Under the pieces are notes generated by a model. It did no database searches. It was not told the DNA's origin and worked only from the letters and a program-made list of their open reading frames with translations. From positions 30,000 through 93,999 of the forward strand of contig NZ_LMSC01000005.1 of the NCBI RefSeq assembly GCF_001428025.1: 64,000 bases of DNA, read 5' to 3'. Source of the DNA: Phycicoccus sp. Soil748. Lineage in GTDB: Bacteria > Actinomycetota > Actinomycetes > Actinomycetales > Dermatophilaceae. Shown in pieces: positions 49,389 to 57,705 of this stretch (its first letter is position 1; each line of letters opens with the position of its first letter). A program made the translations under genes and the position numbers.

Positions 49389-50624
49389 ATGACCGTGAAG
49401 TGGGCGAGGGCGGCCGGTCGACGGCCACGGGTGCTCTACCTGTCCTCGCCGATCGGTCTGGGACATGCCCGGCGGGACCTGGCCATCGCCCAACAGCTCA
49501 GGGTGCTGCGACCTGATGTGCAGTTGGACTGGCTGACGCAACACCCGGTCACCCGGGTCCTGCATGACGCCGGTGAGCGGGTTCACCCGGCCTGCACCTG
49601 GCTCGCCAGCGAGTCCGCACACATCGAGGCTGCGTCCGGCGAACACGACCTGCACGTCTTCCAGGCGATCCGCGAGATGGACGAGGTCCTGGTCAACAAC
49701 TTCATGGTGTTCAACGATGTGGTGGAGCAGACGCCGTACGACCTGGTGGTGGGTGACGAGTCGTGGGACGTGGACTACTTCCTGCACGAGAACCCGGAGC
49801 TGAAGCGCTTTTCCTACGTATGGCTGACCGACTTCGTGGGATGGCTGCCGATGCCGGACCGGGGGGAGCGCGAGCCGCTGCTGACGGCGGACTACAACGC
49901 GGAGATGTTGGAGCAGCGGGCTCGCCATCGCCGGGTGCGGGACCGGCAGATCTTCGTCGGCAACCCCGAGGATGTGGTCGACCTGCCCTTCGGTCCTGGC
50001 CTGCCCAACATCCGGCGGTGGACCGCCGAGAACTACGAGTTCGCCGGATACGTCACGGGCTTCGAACCGCCCACCGACCACGAGATCGCGCGGTCACGCC
50101 GTGAGCTGGGGTACGCCGTCGAAGACGTCCTCTGTATCGTCGCCGTAGGCGGTTCGGGGGTCGGGGAAGCCTTGGTACGGCGCGTGCTCGACGCTGTGCC
50201 CCTCGCTCGGGCCCAGGTCCCGAACCTGCAGTTCCTGATCGTCACCGGACCACGGATGGAACCAACGTCCCTGCCGTCGGTGGACGGCGCCACCCTGCGG
50301 GGTTACGTGCCGGACCTGTACCTCCGCATGGCCGCCGCAGATGTCGCGGTCGTCCAAGGTGGTCTCACCACCACGATGGAGCTCGCTGCGGCGCGGGTGC
50401 CGTTCATCTACGTTCCCCTGCGTCACCACTTCGAGCAGAGCATCCACGTCCACCACCGACTGCAGAACTACCGCGCTGGTCGACGCGCGGACTACGACGA
50501 CGTCAGCAGCCCGCAGTGGCTGGCCGAGGCGATCGTCGAAAAGATCGGTAGTGAGGTCACCTCATTACCGGTGGAGTCCGGCGGCGCCCAGCGCGTGGCC
50601 ACCATGTTGGAGGAGCTGCTGTGA
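49389..50624 (+). CDS. GT-B glycosyltransferase (UGT/MurG-like)
   Basis: A 411-residue glycosyltransferase. The N-terminal domain starts RVLYLSSPIGLGHARRDLAIA, with the Gly-His typical of GT1/GT28 acceptor domains. The donor domain has VAVGGSGVGEALVRRVLDAV and VVQGGLTTTMELAAARVPF. Acceptor and sugar are unknown. It could glycosylate a small molecule handled by the neighbouring hydrolase and tautomerase. The ATG at 49389 follows GGGAGG. The stop overlaps the next gene (GTGA). Confidence 0.83.
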   Translation: MTVKWARAAGRRPRVLYLSSPIGLGHARRDLAIAQQLRVLRPDVQLDWLTQHPVTRVLHDAGERVHPACTWLASESAHIEAASGEHDLHVFQAIREMDEVLVNNFMVFNDVVEQTPYDLVVGDESWDVDYFLHENPELKRFSYVWLTDFVGWLPMPDRGEREPLLTADYNAEMLEQRARHRRVRDRQIFVGNPEDVVDLPFGPGLPNIRRWTAENYEFAGYVTGFEPPTDHEIARSRRELGYAVEDVLCIVAVGGSGVGEALVRRVLDAVPLARAQVPNLQFLIVTGPRMEPTSLPSVDGATLRGYVPDLYLRMAAADVAVVQGGLTTTMELAAARVPFIYVPLRHHFEQSIHVHHRLQNYRAGRRADYDDVSSPQWLAEAIVEKIGSEVTSLPVESGGAQRVATMLEELL

Positions 50625-51001
50625 ACGACTCGGATGCGATCGTGGCCACCGCGCTGGACTACTTCGAGGGCTGGTACGACGCAGACCTCGCACGCGTGGA
50701 CCGCGCACTACACCCTCAGCTCGCCAAACGTCACGCAGCCCGTGTGAGCGGCCACGACCCAGGCGTGACCACGAAGGAGCGCCTCCTCGAGCTCGTCCGC
50801 GGAGGTGGCGGAGCCGAGGACAAGACGCAGGACCCGATCGAGGTCGCCGTGGTCGACATCCACCACGACATCGCGGCAGCGGTGGTGCGCTCGGCGCAGT
50901 ACCGCGAGTACCTGCACCTGCTGCGGACCGCCGACGGGCGATGGGAGATCGTCAACGCGTTCTGGCAGTTCACCGACCCTGACCAAGCGCTGCCGGAATG
51001 A
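50621..51001 (+). CDS. NTF2-like (lumazine-binding/SnoaL-type) protein
   Basis: A 126-residue cone-shaped NTF2-fold protein: ALDYFEGWYDADLARVDRAL at the N-terminus and AQYREYLHLLRTADGRWEIVNAFW at the C-terminus. Members bind or isomerise small molecules. It is coupled by 4-nt overlaps to the glycosyltransferase upstream and the hydrolase downstream, so all three act together. Confidence 0.82.
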   Translation: MNDSDAIVATALDYFEGWYDADLARVDRALHPQLAKRHAARVSGHDPGVTTKERLLELVRGGGGAEDKTQDPIEVAVVDIHHDIAAAVVRSAQYREYLHLLRTADGRWEIVNAFWQFTDPDQALPE

Positions 51002-51891
51002 AGCCCCTGGCGCCCGACATCTCAGGGTTCGTCGACAGCGAGGGCGTGCGGATCCACTACGAGGTGAGCGGTAGCGCGTCCGCCACCATCCTCCTGCTTC
51101 CGACCTGGACCATCGTGCACAAGCGCATGTGGAAGGCGCAGGTGCCTTACCTCTCGCGACACTTCCGCGTCGTGTCGTACGACGGACCCGGCAACGGACT
51201 CTCCGACCGCCCTGCAAAGGGCGCCGCCTATCACCACGACGTGCAGGTCCGCCACGCACTGGCCGTCCTCGATGCCACGGGCACCGACAGCGCCGTGCTC
51301 ATCGGCCTCTCCCAGGGGGCCGCTTGGGCACTGCAGCTCGCCGCACAACACCGCGACCGCACCTTGGGTGCCATCTTCATCGCCGCCTCCCTCGCCATCA
51401 CCGAGGGGCACCCCGCCCGCGCCGCCACATTGCGGCCGGCAGACCTACCACCCTCGCGTGTGCCAGCCCTCGAGTGCGACCCGCCGCAGCACTGGGGCAA
51501 GTACGACCCGGCCTACTGGCGCAACCACTACGAGGACTTCCTCTGGTTCTTCTTCGGCATGTGCTTCCCCGAACCCCACTCGACCAAGCAGATCGAGGAC
51601 TGCATCCGATGGGGTCTCGACACCACTCCCGAGGTACTCGTCGCGGAGGCCGACGCTGCGCGTCCGACCAAGGAGGCCATCGAGGACTGGTGCCGCACCG
51701 TGTCGAGTCCCTCGCTGGCGATCCACGGCGACCACGACCTCATCAGCCCAATTTCCCGCGGGCGACGCCTCGCGGAGCTGACCGGCGGCGACCTCATCGT
51801 CCTGGAGGGAGCTGGCCACCTTCCCATCGCGCGGGACCCGGTGAAGCTGAACCTGCTCATCCGGGACTTCGCGCTGAGTGTCAGCCGGTGA
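50998..51891 (+). CDS. Alpha/beta hydrolase
   Basis: A 297-residue alpha/beta hydrolase. The nucleophile elbow is IGLSQGAAW, the acid is in IHGDHDLISP and the base in GAGHLPIARDP. GPGNGLSDRPAKG before the elbow is typical of the haloalkane dehalogenase/esterase branch. The ATG at 50998 overlaps the NTF2-like gene's stop. It is the last gene of the TetR-controlled operon; substrate unknown. Confidence 0.87.
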   Translation: MKPLAPDISGFVDSEGVRIHYEVSGSASATILLLPTWTIVHKRMWKAQVPYLSRHFRVVSYDGPGNGLSDRPAKGAAYHHDVQVRHALAVLDATGTDSAVLIGLSQGAAWALQLAAQHRDRTLGAIFIAASLAITEGHPARAATLRPADLPPSRVPALECDPPQHWGKYDPAYWRNHYEDFLWFFFGMCFPEPHSTKQIEDCIRWGLDTTPEVLVAEADAARPTKEAIEDWCRTVSSPSLAIHGDHDLISPISRGRRLAELTGGDLIVLEGAGHLPIARDPVKLNLLIRDFALSVSR

Positions 51892-52078
51892 CGGACATGG
51901 CGGCTTAGGGCGCGCGGCCCGCCACACCCGTCTGTCGTAGTGCGAATGCGGCTTCTGCGGCCCCTCCTTGGGGTGAGACCTTTTGCGCACCACAGGCCTT
52001 CGGGAGAACGCCTTCAGGGTGCAAGGCGCTACCTGTGGGAACCGTGAGCGAATCGGGACAGGCAGAGGAGAGGGCGAC

Positions 52079-52417
52079 ATGGCGAGTCGCGAAGATGCCG
52101 CGCTGCTCGTGCAGCTGGCGCAATGGGGCGCCGCCATGGGTCTCGAGGAGGCCCAGCAGGCGGTGTGGGCGGACGAGTTCGACCCGGAAACGGCCTCCGT
52201 CGACGATGTGCTGGTGTCGCGGGTCCTCGTCTGGGGCGAGACCATCGGGACGCTGACCAAGAACGAGATCTTGGACGCGGACCTCGTGTTGGACTGGATC
52301 TGGGTCGCGGGAATGTGGTCCCGCGTCGGCCCGGCGGCCATCAAGCTTCGCGAAAAGCACGGTGTGCCGGAGCTCTACGAGAACTTTGAGGCTCTGGCAA
52401 GCAAGCAAGGCAGCTGA
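52079..52417 (+). CDS. Small cytosolic protein, probably DUF4760 family
   Basis: A 112-residue, all-helical protein: LLVQLAQWGAAMGLEEAQQA, then DLVLDWIWVAGMWSRVGPAA and GVPELYENFEALA. The ending ...PxLYExFE.L resembles DUF4760. No function is known. The ATG at 52079 has a GGAG-type ribosome site; an upstream ATG at 51983 adds 32 residues without conserved features. Confidence 0.55.
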   Translation: MASREDAALLVQLAQWGAAMGLEEAQQAVWADEFDPETASVDDVLVSRVLVWGETIGTLTKNEILDADLVLDWIWVAGMWSRVGPAAIKLREKHGVPELYENFEALASKQGS

Positions 52418-52780
52418 CCAAAGCCTCCGGCTGGACGCGATCTCGCCCGCCGAGATTCACATGCGGTGCCACTGTTGTCACGGGTTCAGTGCAGGTTGGC
52501 GCTCCACGTCATGAGACGAGATTGATACGCGGTGCCGAGGTCAGGACGAAGCCTGCCCTTGCGTAGATCTGGTGGCCCTCGGATGGTCCTCGTGACGGGC
52601 CGCCCCGATCGGCCCCTCCGTGGCGACTGGGGTGCGACTTCCAGCCCTCCCTCAGGCGTCACGCGGCCACGATGTCCCGGATCCCGGCGTGCCCATGGCC
52701 GCCGTCCACATGGCCCGTGGAGGGTGACACGGGGCGCGAATTCGGTTGCCCGTCAACTGTGGCCATGTCACGCTCGCGAG
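52418..52780. other. Gene-poor stretch, 363 bp
   Basis: Holds the acetyltransferase relic at about 52511-52590. Elsewhere I see nothing recognisable. Confidence 0.4.
52511..52590 (-). pseudogene. C-terminal fragment of a GNAT acetyltransferase gene
   Basis: The minus strand reads EGHQIYARAGFVLTS followed by APRINLVS and a stop. This resembles the last strand and helix of GNAT proteins (the usual IYxxxGF element). No matching upstream portion exists in this window, so it is a relic. The short length limits certainty. Confidence 0.35.
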
Positions 52781-53113
52781 ATGTCCAGCAGCATCGCCGA
52801 CGAGCTCTTCCACCGATTCGGCGAGACTGCCCTCGCCGTGACGAAGGAGCGTCCCCAGGTGGACCCGGCGATGGTCCAGGACATCTTCGACGAAGCGGCG
52901 ACCATGCTGCACAACGGACTTGCCCTCGACCACCTGGATGACCACGACGCCGACATCGTCATCTCAGAGCTGTGCGTGGCCCTTGCAGAGGCGGATGTGA
53001 CGACCGCGCTGTTGACCCGGTTCTACGCCGCCACCGACAAGACCGAAGGCCTGCACGACCCGACAGGGGTTGCCCTGGCCTACGAGAACGTCCTGAGGAT
53101 CTTGCAGCTCTGA
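52781..53113 (+). CDS. Hypothetical small helical protein
   Basis: A 110-residue acidic, helix-rich protein (MSSSIADELFHRFGETALAV start, NVLRILQL end). I recognise no family. The start is supported by CACGCT 6 nt before the ATG, the same leaderless pattern seen elsewhere. An upstream in-frame extension to 52532 crosses the acetyltransferase relic and is rejected. Confidence 0.5.
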   Translation: MSSSIADELFHRFGETALAVTKERPQVDPAMVQDIFDEAATMLHNGLALDHLDDHDADIVISELCVALAEADVTTALLTRFYAATDKTEGLHDPTGVALAYENVLRILQL

Positions 53114-53178
53114 CGCCTTCGGTCTGACCCCGCCGAAAGTCGTTTGGCGATGTGAGTCGATGTCGTCATGCTTCCACC

Positions 53179-53745
53179 ATGAGCGACTACCTCGAGAGCG
53201 AGCGCCTGGTCCTTCGCCAGTTCACAGCCCAGGACGCGGACCTGCTGATCGAGCTGGACAGTGACCCCGCAGTGATGCGGTTCCTCACCGGTGGCGAGCC
53301 GTCGATGTCCGACGATGTCGTGCGGGACCAGGTCATCCCGGGCCTCCTCGCCGCCTATGACCGGTGGGACGGTCGGTTCGGACTGTTCGCGGCCCACGAG
53401 AAGGAGACGGGCGCCTTCATCGGTTGGTTCTGCCTGCGCCCGGAGCGGTCGGGGCCGCTGGACGAGGTCGAGCTCGGCTACCGGCTCCGTCGGGACGCCT
53501 GGGGGAAGGGGTATGCGACCGAGGGCTCGACGGCATTGGTGGACAAAGGCTTCTCGGAGCTCGGTGTCAACACTGTCTGGGGCGAGACCATGGCGCTCAA
53601 CGTCTCCTCCCAGCGGGTGATGGAGAAGGTGGGCATGTCTGTCGTCGAGTCGATCCCCACTCCCGACGACATGCTGGGCGTCGAGGGCTCGGAGCGTGGT
53701 GGCTTCCGGTTCGAGATGACGAGAGAGCAGTGGGCTCGACGATGA
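53179..53745 (+). CDS. GNAT acetyltransferase, RimJ/RimL type
   Basis: A 188-residue acetyltransferase. SERLVLRQFTAQDADLLIEL is the typical RimJ/L opening. The acetyl-CoA loop is LRRDAWGKGYATEGSTALVD, then ALNVSSQRVMEKVGM. Substrate unknown. The ATG at 53179 lies 6 nt after CATGCT. Confidence 0.88.
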   Translation: MSDYLESERLVLRQFTAQDADLLIELDSDPAVMRFLTGGEPSMSDDVVRDQVIPGLLAAYDRWDGRFGLFAAHEKETGAFIGWFCLRPERSGPLDEVELGYRLRRDAWGKGYATEGSTALVDKGFSELGVNTVWGETMALNVSSQRVMEKVGMSVVESIPTPDDMLGVEGSERGGFRFEMTREQWARR

Positions 53746-53764
53746 CAGGCTCGTGCGCGCCGGA

Positions 53765-54139
53765 CTAGGACCTCGCGTCTCCACGCAGCCAGCGAAGGGC
53801 CCGCTGACCGAGCGCTTCCGGCTCTGGACCAACCGCGGGCGCAATGGCCTGCGGATCGGGCCGACCGCCCTGCTCATAGTGGCGCAAGGTCTCGATCACC
53901 TGGTCGAGGAAGTCGTCGACCTCCCGCTCGTCGTACCCGCGACGAAGCTTCGTTGACCTGAAACGGTGACTTCGGGCCGGCGAGGGCGGCGCCTGCGGCC
54001 CCGGTCGACCGCCCTGCTCGTAGTAGCGCAAGGCCGCCACGACCCTGTCGAACATGTCATCGACCTCGCGCTCGTCATACCCGTCCCGGAACTGCGTCGA
54101 GGTGAGCGTCTTGTTCAGGACGTCCTTCGAGGTCAGCAT
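53765..54139 (-). CDS. Short protein with two DivIVA-motif repeats
   Basis: A 124-residue protein with two copies of a DivIVA/AG-type element: FRDGYDEREVDDMFDRVV (about residues 18-35) and LRRGYDEREVDDFLDQVI (about 63-80), each followed by ALRYYEQGG or TLRHYEQGG. Full DivIVA has one copy and a long coiled coil, which is absent. It may act at the membrane or division site or as an interaction adaptor. The ATG at 54139 is 6 nt after CATGAT. Confidence 0.7.
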   Translation of the reverse strand: MLTSKDVLNKTLTSTQFRDGYDEREVDDMFDRVVAALRYYEQGGRPGPQAPPSPARSHRFRSTKLRRGYDEREVDDFLDQVIETLRHYEQGGRPDPQAIAPAVGPEPEALGQRALRWLRGDARS

Positions 54140-54280
54140 TCGACCATCATGCGCCCAACCAGGGCTCTGGCCGGGACGTTGGCGACGACCCACCGGCTGA
54201 ACAACAGCCGGCTAGCCACTGCGGACGCCCCTGATGCTGGTGGGTAGCCGGGTCCTCGTGAGCCGGCGGATGATGTTGGT

Positions 54281-54778
54281 ATGCCGTCCGAGTCGCAACC
54301 GCTGGTCACACCGATTGGCCCGGATGACCGGGAGTGGGTCGCCAACATACTCGTGCAGGAGTGGACCTCGACGGCCGTGGCGCGACGGGGCGAGCTCGTC
54401 GAGGCGGCTGGTCTGCCGGGCTACGTGGCCAGGTTGGGTGGCCGGCCTGTCGGGTTGGTACTGGTCGACGTACGGGACCGGGAGTACGAGGTCGTGGCCA
54501 TCAGCACCACTGCGCAGCGGCGTGGCATCGGGCGGGCGCTGATGGAGCGGTGTTTCGCTGAGGCGCGCGCGACAGCGTGCCGGCGCGTGTGGCTCGTGAC
54601 GACGAACAACAACATCGCCGCCATCGCGTTCTACCAGCACGTGGGCATGGACCTGCAGGCACTGCACCGGCATGCGGTACGCATGTCGAGGAGCCTCAAG
54701 CCGACGATCCCACTTCGTGGTGCCACCGGAGTCGCGATCGACCACGAGCTCGAGTTCGAGCTGCTCCTCCCCAGCTAG
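54281..54778 (+). CDS. GNAT-family N-acetyltransferase
   Basis: A 165-residue acetyltransferase. The acetyl-CoA site is ISTTAQRRGIGRALMERCF, followed by VTTNNNIAAIAFYQHVGM. The opening TPIGPDDREWVANILVQEW is typical of GNATs acting on small molecules. The C-terminal ELEFELLL strand is unusual but common in this subgroup. Convergent with the serine hydrolase at 54812. Confidence 0.87.
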   Translation: MPSESQPLVTPIGPDDREWVANILVQEWTSTAVARRGELVEAAGLPGYVARLGGRPVGLVLVDVRDREYEVVAISTTAQRRGIGRALMERCFAEARATACRRVWLVTTNNNIAAIAFYQHVGMDLQALHRHAVRMSRSLKPTIPLRGATGVAIDHELEFELLLPS

Positions 54779-54811
54779 CCTCGTGGCCGGTGTGAAGCGC
54801 GGAAACCCGTG

Positions 54812-55831
54812 TCAGTTCGCCCCGAGCTCGGCGTCGATCGCCCGAGCGAGCTCAGCGACGACCGGCCACGCCCCGTGCGAGCTGTTCCCGAGCACAGTCA
54901 CCGTCGTTCGCGCCTCGACGAGGTGCGTGGACCGGAACGACACCCCGGCGTCGAACCCCTCCAGGATGAGCGCCGGGTGCGTACGGTGGATCCAGAACCC
55001 CATTCCGTAGCGCTTGTTCTCCTGTGGCACGTCGTTCCGTGGGCGGGTCATCTCCTCCACGCCCTCCCGAGTGACGATGCGCCCATCGAGCATGGCCAGC
55101 CAGAACTGATGTACGTCCTCCGCGGTGGTGAACGCGCCTCCGTCGCCGTTCCCGAGGACCGGCAGGTGCAGGGTGTTCGCCAGGTTCCCCTCGTTGAACA
55201 CGTAGCCCAGCGCAGCGTCGGCCGGTAGGTCGTTGAGCGGGAGGAAACCGGTGCGCCGCAGACCTGCCGGCTCGATCACCAGCCGCCGCACCGCGTCGTG
55301 GTACGTGCTCCCCGTGGCGCGCTCGAGCAGGATCGCGAGCACCATGAAACCGCCGTTGCAGTAGGCGAACCGCTCGCCCGCGGGAAACTTGTGGGGGTGA
55401 CCGTCAAGCATCGGTAGAAACGCCTCGGCCGTCCTGAGCTCGTGCACCGGAACGGAGAGGACGAAGTCGGAGACCTTCCAGTCGCTCGCCTCGTCGAGGT
55501 AGTCGCCGATACCCGAGGTGTGCGTGAGCAGGTGCTCGATCGTGACGTCGTCGTCGACCAGCGGCAGGTCGTCGCCGAGCAGGCCACGCACCGGGTCATC
55601 CAGCCGCAGCACTCCTTCCTCGACGAGCCGCATGACGGCCAGTGCAGTGAACCCCTTACTGCCGCTCGCGATCGCGAGCCGAGCCCCGGGCGTCATCGGC
55701 GCCTGCAGGGCGCGGTGGACGAACCCTTCACATCGCTCCAGGACGCGTTGGTCGCCGACATCCACGGTCACCACGCCGGTGAACCCTTCGGCGTCGACTG
55801 CTTCGTCGAGTGCTCGAGGATCGATCTGCAT
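54812..55831 (-). CDS. Serine hydrolase, class C beta-lactamase-like, cytosolic
   Basis: A 339-residue serine hydrolase with intact motifs: SGSK (SxxK, in AIASGSKGFTAL) and YCN (in FAYCNGGFMVL). No signal peptide or lipobox is present, so it is probably an intracellular esterase or amidase rather than a true beta-lactamase. The ATG at 55831 leads directly into MQIDPRALDEAV. Confidence 0.85.
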   Translation of the reverse strand: MQIDPRALDEAVDAEGFTGVVTVDVGDQRVLERCEGFVHRALQAPMTPGARLAIASGSKGFTALAVMRLVEEGVLRLDDPVRGLLGDDLPLVDDDVTIEHLLTHTSGIGDYLDEASDWKVSDFVLSVPVHELRTAEAFLPMLDGHPHKFPAGERFAYCNGGFMVLAILLERATGSTYHDAVRRLVIEPAGLRRTGFLPLNDLPADAALGYVFNEGNLANTLHLPVLGNGDGGAFTTAEDVHQFWLAMLDGRIVTREGVEEMTRPRNDVPQENKRYGMGFWIHRTHPALILEGFDAGVSFRSTHLVEARTTVTVLGNSSHGAWPVVAELARAIDAELGAN

Positions 55832-55949
55832 ACCGCCCCCTCATGAGCCATCGCGCTCAACGCTTGTCACTGTTCACTCTGCACGCTCGCCCCGAGACGG
55901 CGAAAGCGATTTGTACCCTGCGTCTCACCGCAGTGAGTGGTGCGAACGG

Positions 55950-57194
55950 TCAGACGAGCTCGCCGCGCTTCCTGGACAGGTACGCACGCTCAGCGGAGTT
56001 CTGGGTCCCAGCGAGGGCAGCGCCATACGCGTCCCGGGCCTCGGTGCTGCGGCCGAGCCGGCGGAGCAGGTCGGCTCGCACGACGTGCCACGGGTGGTAG
56101 CTCTGGAGCGGGAGGCGGTCCACCAGCGCCAGGGCGACTGAGGGGCCGTCGAGCTCGGCGACGGCGACCGCGCGGTTGAGAGCGACGATGGGTGAGGGAT
56201 CGAGCCGGACCAGCTGGTCGTACAGCGCGACCACCTGCGACCAGTCGGTGTCCGCCGCCGTGGGGGCGTCGGTGTGGACGGCGTTGACAGCTGCGAGCAG
56301 CTGGTAGCGGCCGGGCCGGTTGATGGCCAGGCACTCGCGCACGAGGGCATGACCCTTGGCGACGAGCGCCGGGTCCCAGCCTGCGCGGTCCTGCTCGTGG
56401 AGCGGGACGAGCTGGCCGTTCCGCACGCGGGCCTCGCGACGCGCCTCGATGAGCAGCATCATCGCGAGCAGGCCCGTCACCTCCGGCTCGTCGGGGAGGA
56501 GTCCGCGCAGGACCCGGGTGAGCCTGATGGCCTCACGCGTGAGCTCGGTCCGCACCGGGTCGCCGTCACCGCTGGCGAGGTAGCCCTCGTTGAACACGAG
56601 GAACAGCACCGCCAACACGGTGCCGAGCCGCTCCGGCAGGTCGGCGGCCTCGGGCACGCGGTAGGGCACGTTCGCCGCCGCGATCTTCTTCTTGGCCCGC
56701 GTGATCCGCTGCGCCATCGTGGTCTCGGGCACCAGGAACGCCTGCGCGACCTCGGCGACCGTCAGACCACCGAGCAGCCGCAGGGTCAGGGCGATCCGAG
56801 CCTCCGGCGCCAGGGCTGGGTGGCAGCAGGTGAAGATGAGCCGCAGCCGGTCGTCCTCGACCGGACCGGTGGGCTCGTGGGCGGTGCCGTCGTACGTCAT
56901 CAGTGCCGCCTGGTGCTTGGCGTCGCGCTTGCTCTCGCGGCGGATCCGGTCGATCGCACGGTTGGCGGCAGTGGTGGTGAGCCAACCGCCGGGGTTGGGC
57001 GGCACGCCGGTCTCCGGCCACTTCTCCAGCGCCACGACGAGGGCCTCGCTCGCCGCCTCCTCGGCGACGTCGATGTCACCGAACCGGCGGACCAGCGAGG
57101 CGATCAGGCGGCCGTACTCGGCGCGGAAGACCCGCTCGACAGCCACCGCCCCCTGGCGTCCGGGCCCCTGCGGGCCCGGGTCGTGAGCCGACAC
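55950..57194 (-). CDS. ECF42-type RNA polymerase sigma factor
   Basis: A 414-residue sigma factor. Region 2 is AEEAASEALVVALEKWPETG followed by NPGGWLTTTAANRAIDRIRR. Region 4 includes LTLRLLGGLTVAEVAQAFLV. A long C-terminal extension of helical repeats (LVKGHALVRECL... region to the end) is the hallmark of ECF42, which is controlled without an anti-sigma factor and pairs with a YCII/DGPF gene, here directly upstream (17-nt gap). The start could also be GTG 57146, nearer to ERVFRAEYG. Confidence 0.88.
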   Translation of the reverse strand: MSAHDPGPQGPGRQGAVAVERVFRAEYGRLIASLVRRFGDIDVAEEAASEALVVALEKWPETGVPPNPGGWLTTTAANRAIDRIRRESKRDAKHQAALMTYDGTAHEPTGPVEDDRLRLIFTCCHPALAPEARIALTLRLLGGLTVAEVAQAFLVPETTMAQRITRAKKKIAAANVPYRVPEAADLPERLGTVLAVLFLVFNEGYLASGDGDPVRTELTREAIRLTRVLRGLLPDEPEVTGLLAMMLLIEARREARVRNGQLVPLHEQDRAGWDPALVAKGHALVRECLAINRPGRYQLLAAVNAVHTDAPTAADTDWSQVVALYDQLVRLDPSPIVALNRAVAVAELDGPSVALALVDRLPLQSYHPWHVVRADLLRRLGRSTEARDAYGAALAGTQNSAERAYLSRKRGELV

Positions 57195-57211
57195 GTCGCG
57201 ACCGTCCCGGC

Positions 57212-57574
57212 TCAGGCCAGCCCCTCGAACGGCCGGACCTCGACCTTGCCGCGGCAGGCCTTGGAGCCCTCGGCGGCGAGCTTGATCGCCACGTCGAGGT
57301 CCGGGGCGTCGATCACCCAGAAGCCGCCGATGTACTCCTTGGCCTCCAGGTAGGGCCCGTCGGTCACCACTGGGGTCTCGCCCTGGCCGTCGACGACGGT
57401 CGCGGTCGTCGCCTGCTCGAGCCCCCCGGCGAACACCCAGTAGCCGTCGGCCTTGAGCTTGTCGTTGAAGGCGCCGGTCGCGGCGAACGCCTCCTCCATC
57501 GCCTCCTTGGAGCCGTACTCGCCGAACTCGTTGCGCTCGGCGGGGCCGTGAACGGAAAGCAGGTAGTGCGTCAT
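57212..57574 (-). CDS. YCII/DGPF-domain protein
   Basis: A 120-residue YCII-like protein, ferredoxin-like fold. MTHYLLSVHGPAE opens it; the DGP motif is in VVTDGPYLEAKEYIGGFWVI. YCII proteins next to ECF42 sigma factors are thought to belong to the same regulon. The ATG at 57574 follows GAGGAG. It is co-transcribed with the sigma factor downstream. Confidence 0.92.
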   Translation of the reverse strand: MTHYLLSVHGPAERNEFGEYGSKEAMEEAFAATGAFNDKLKADGYWVFAGGLEQATTATVVDGQGETPVVTDGPYLEAKEYIGGFWVIDAPDLDVAIKLAAEGSKACRGKVEVRPFEGLA

Positions 57575-57705
57575 CTCGGTACTCCTCGTCTCTGGGGCGG
57601 TCCGGGCGACCGCCTCCACCCTCTCCACGAGCGGGCTCACGCCGATACGACAACCTGCCACAGAAGGATCCGTCCCGGAGTGGTTCGGCGACCCGCAGGA
57701 GAGGG

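Noticed and set aside
51983-52078. Upstream extension of the DUF4760-like gene
   Set aside because: Extra residues lack conservation and a ribosome site fits the ATG at 52079.
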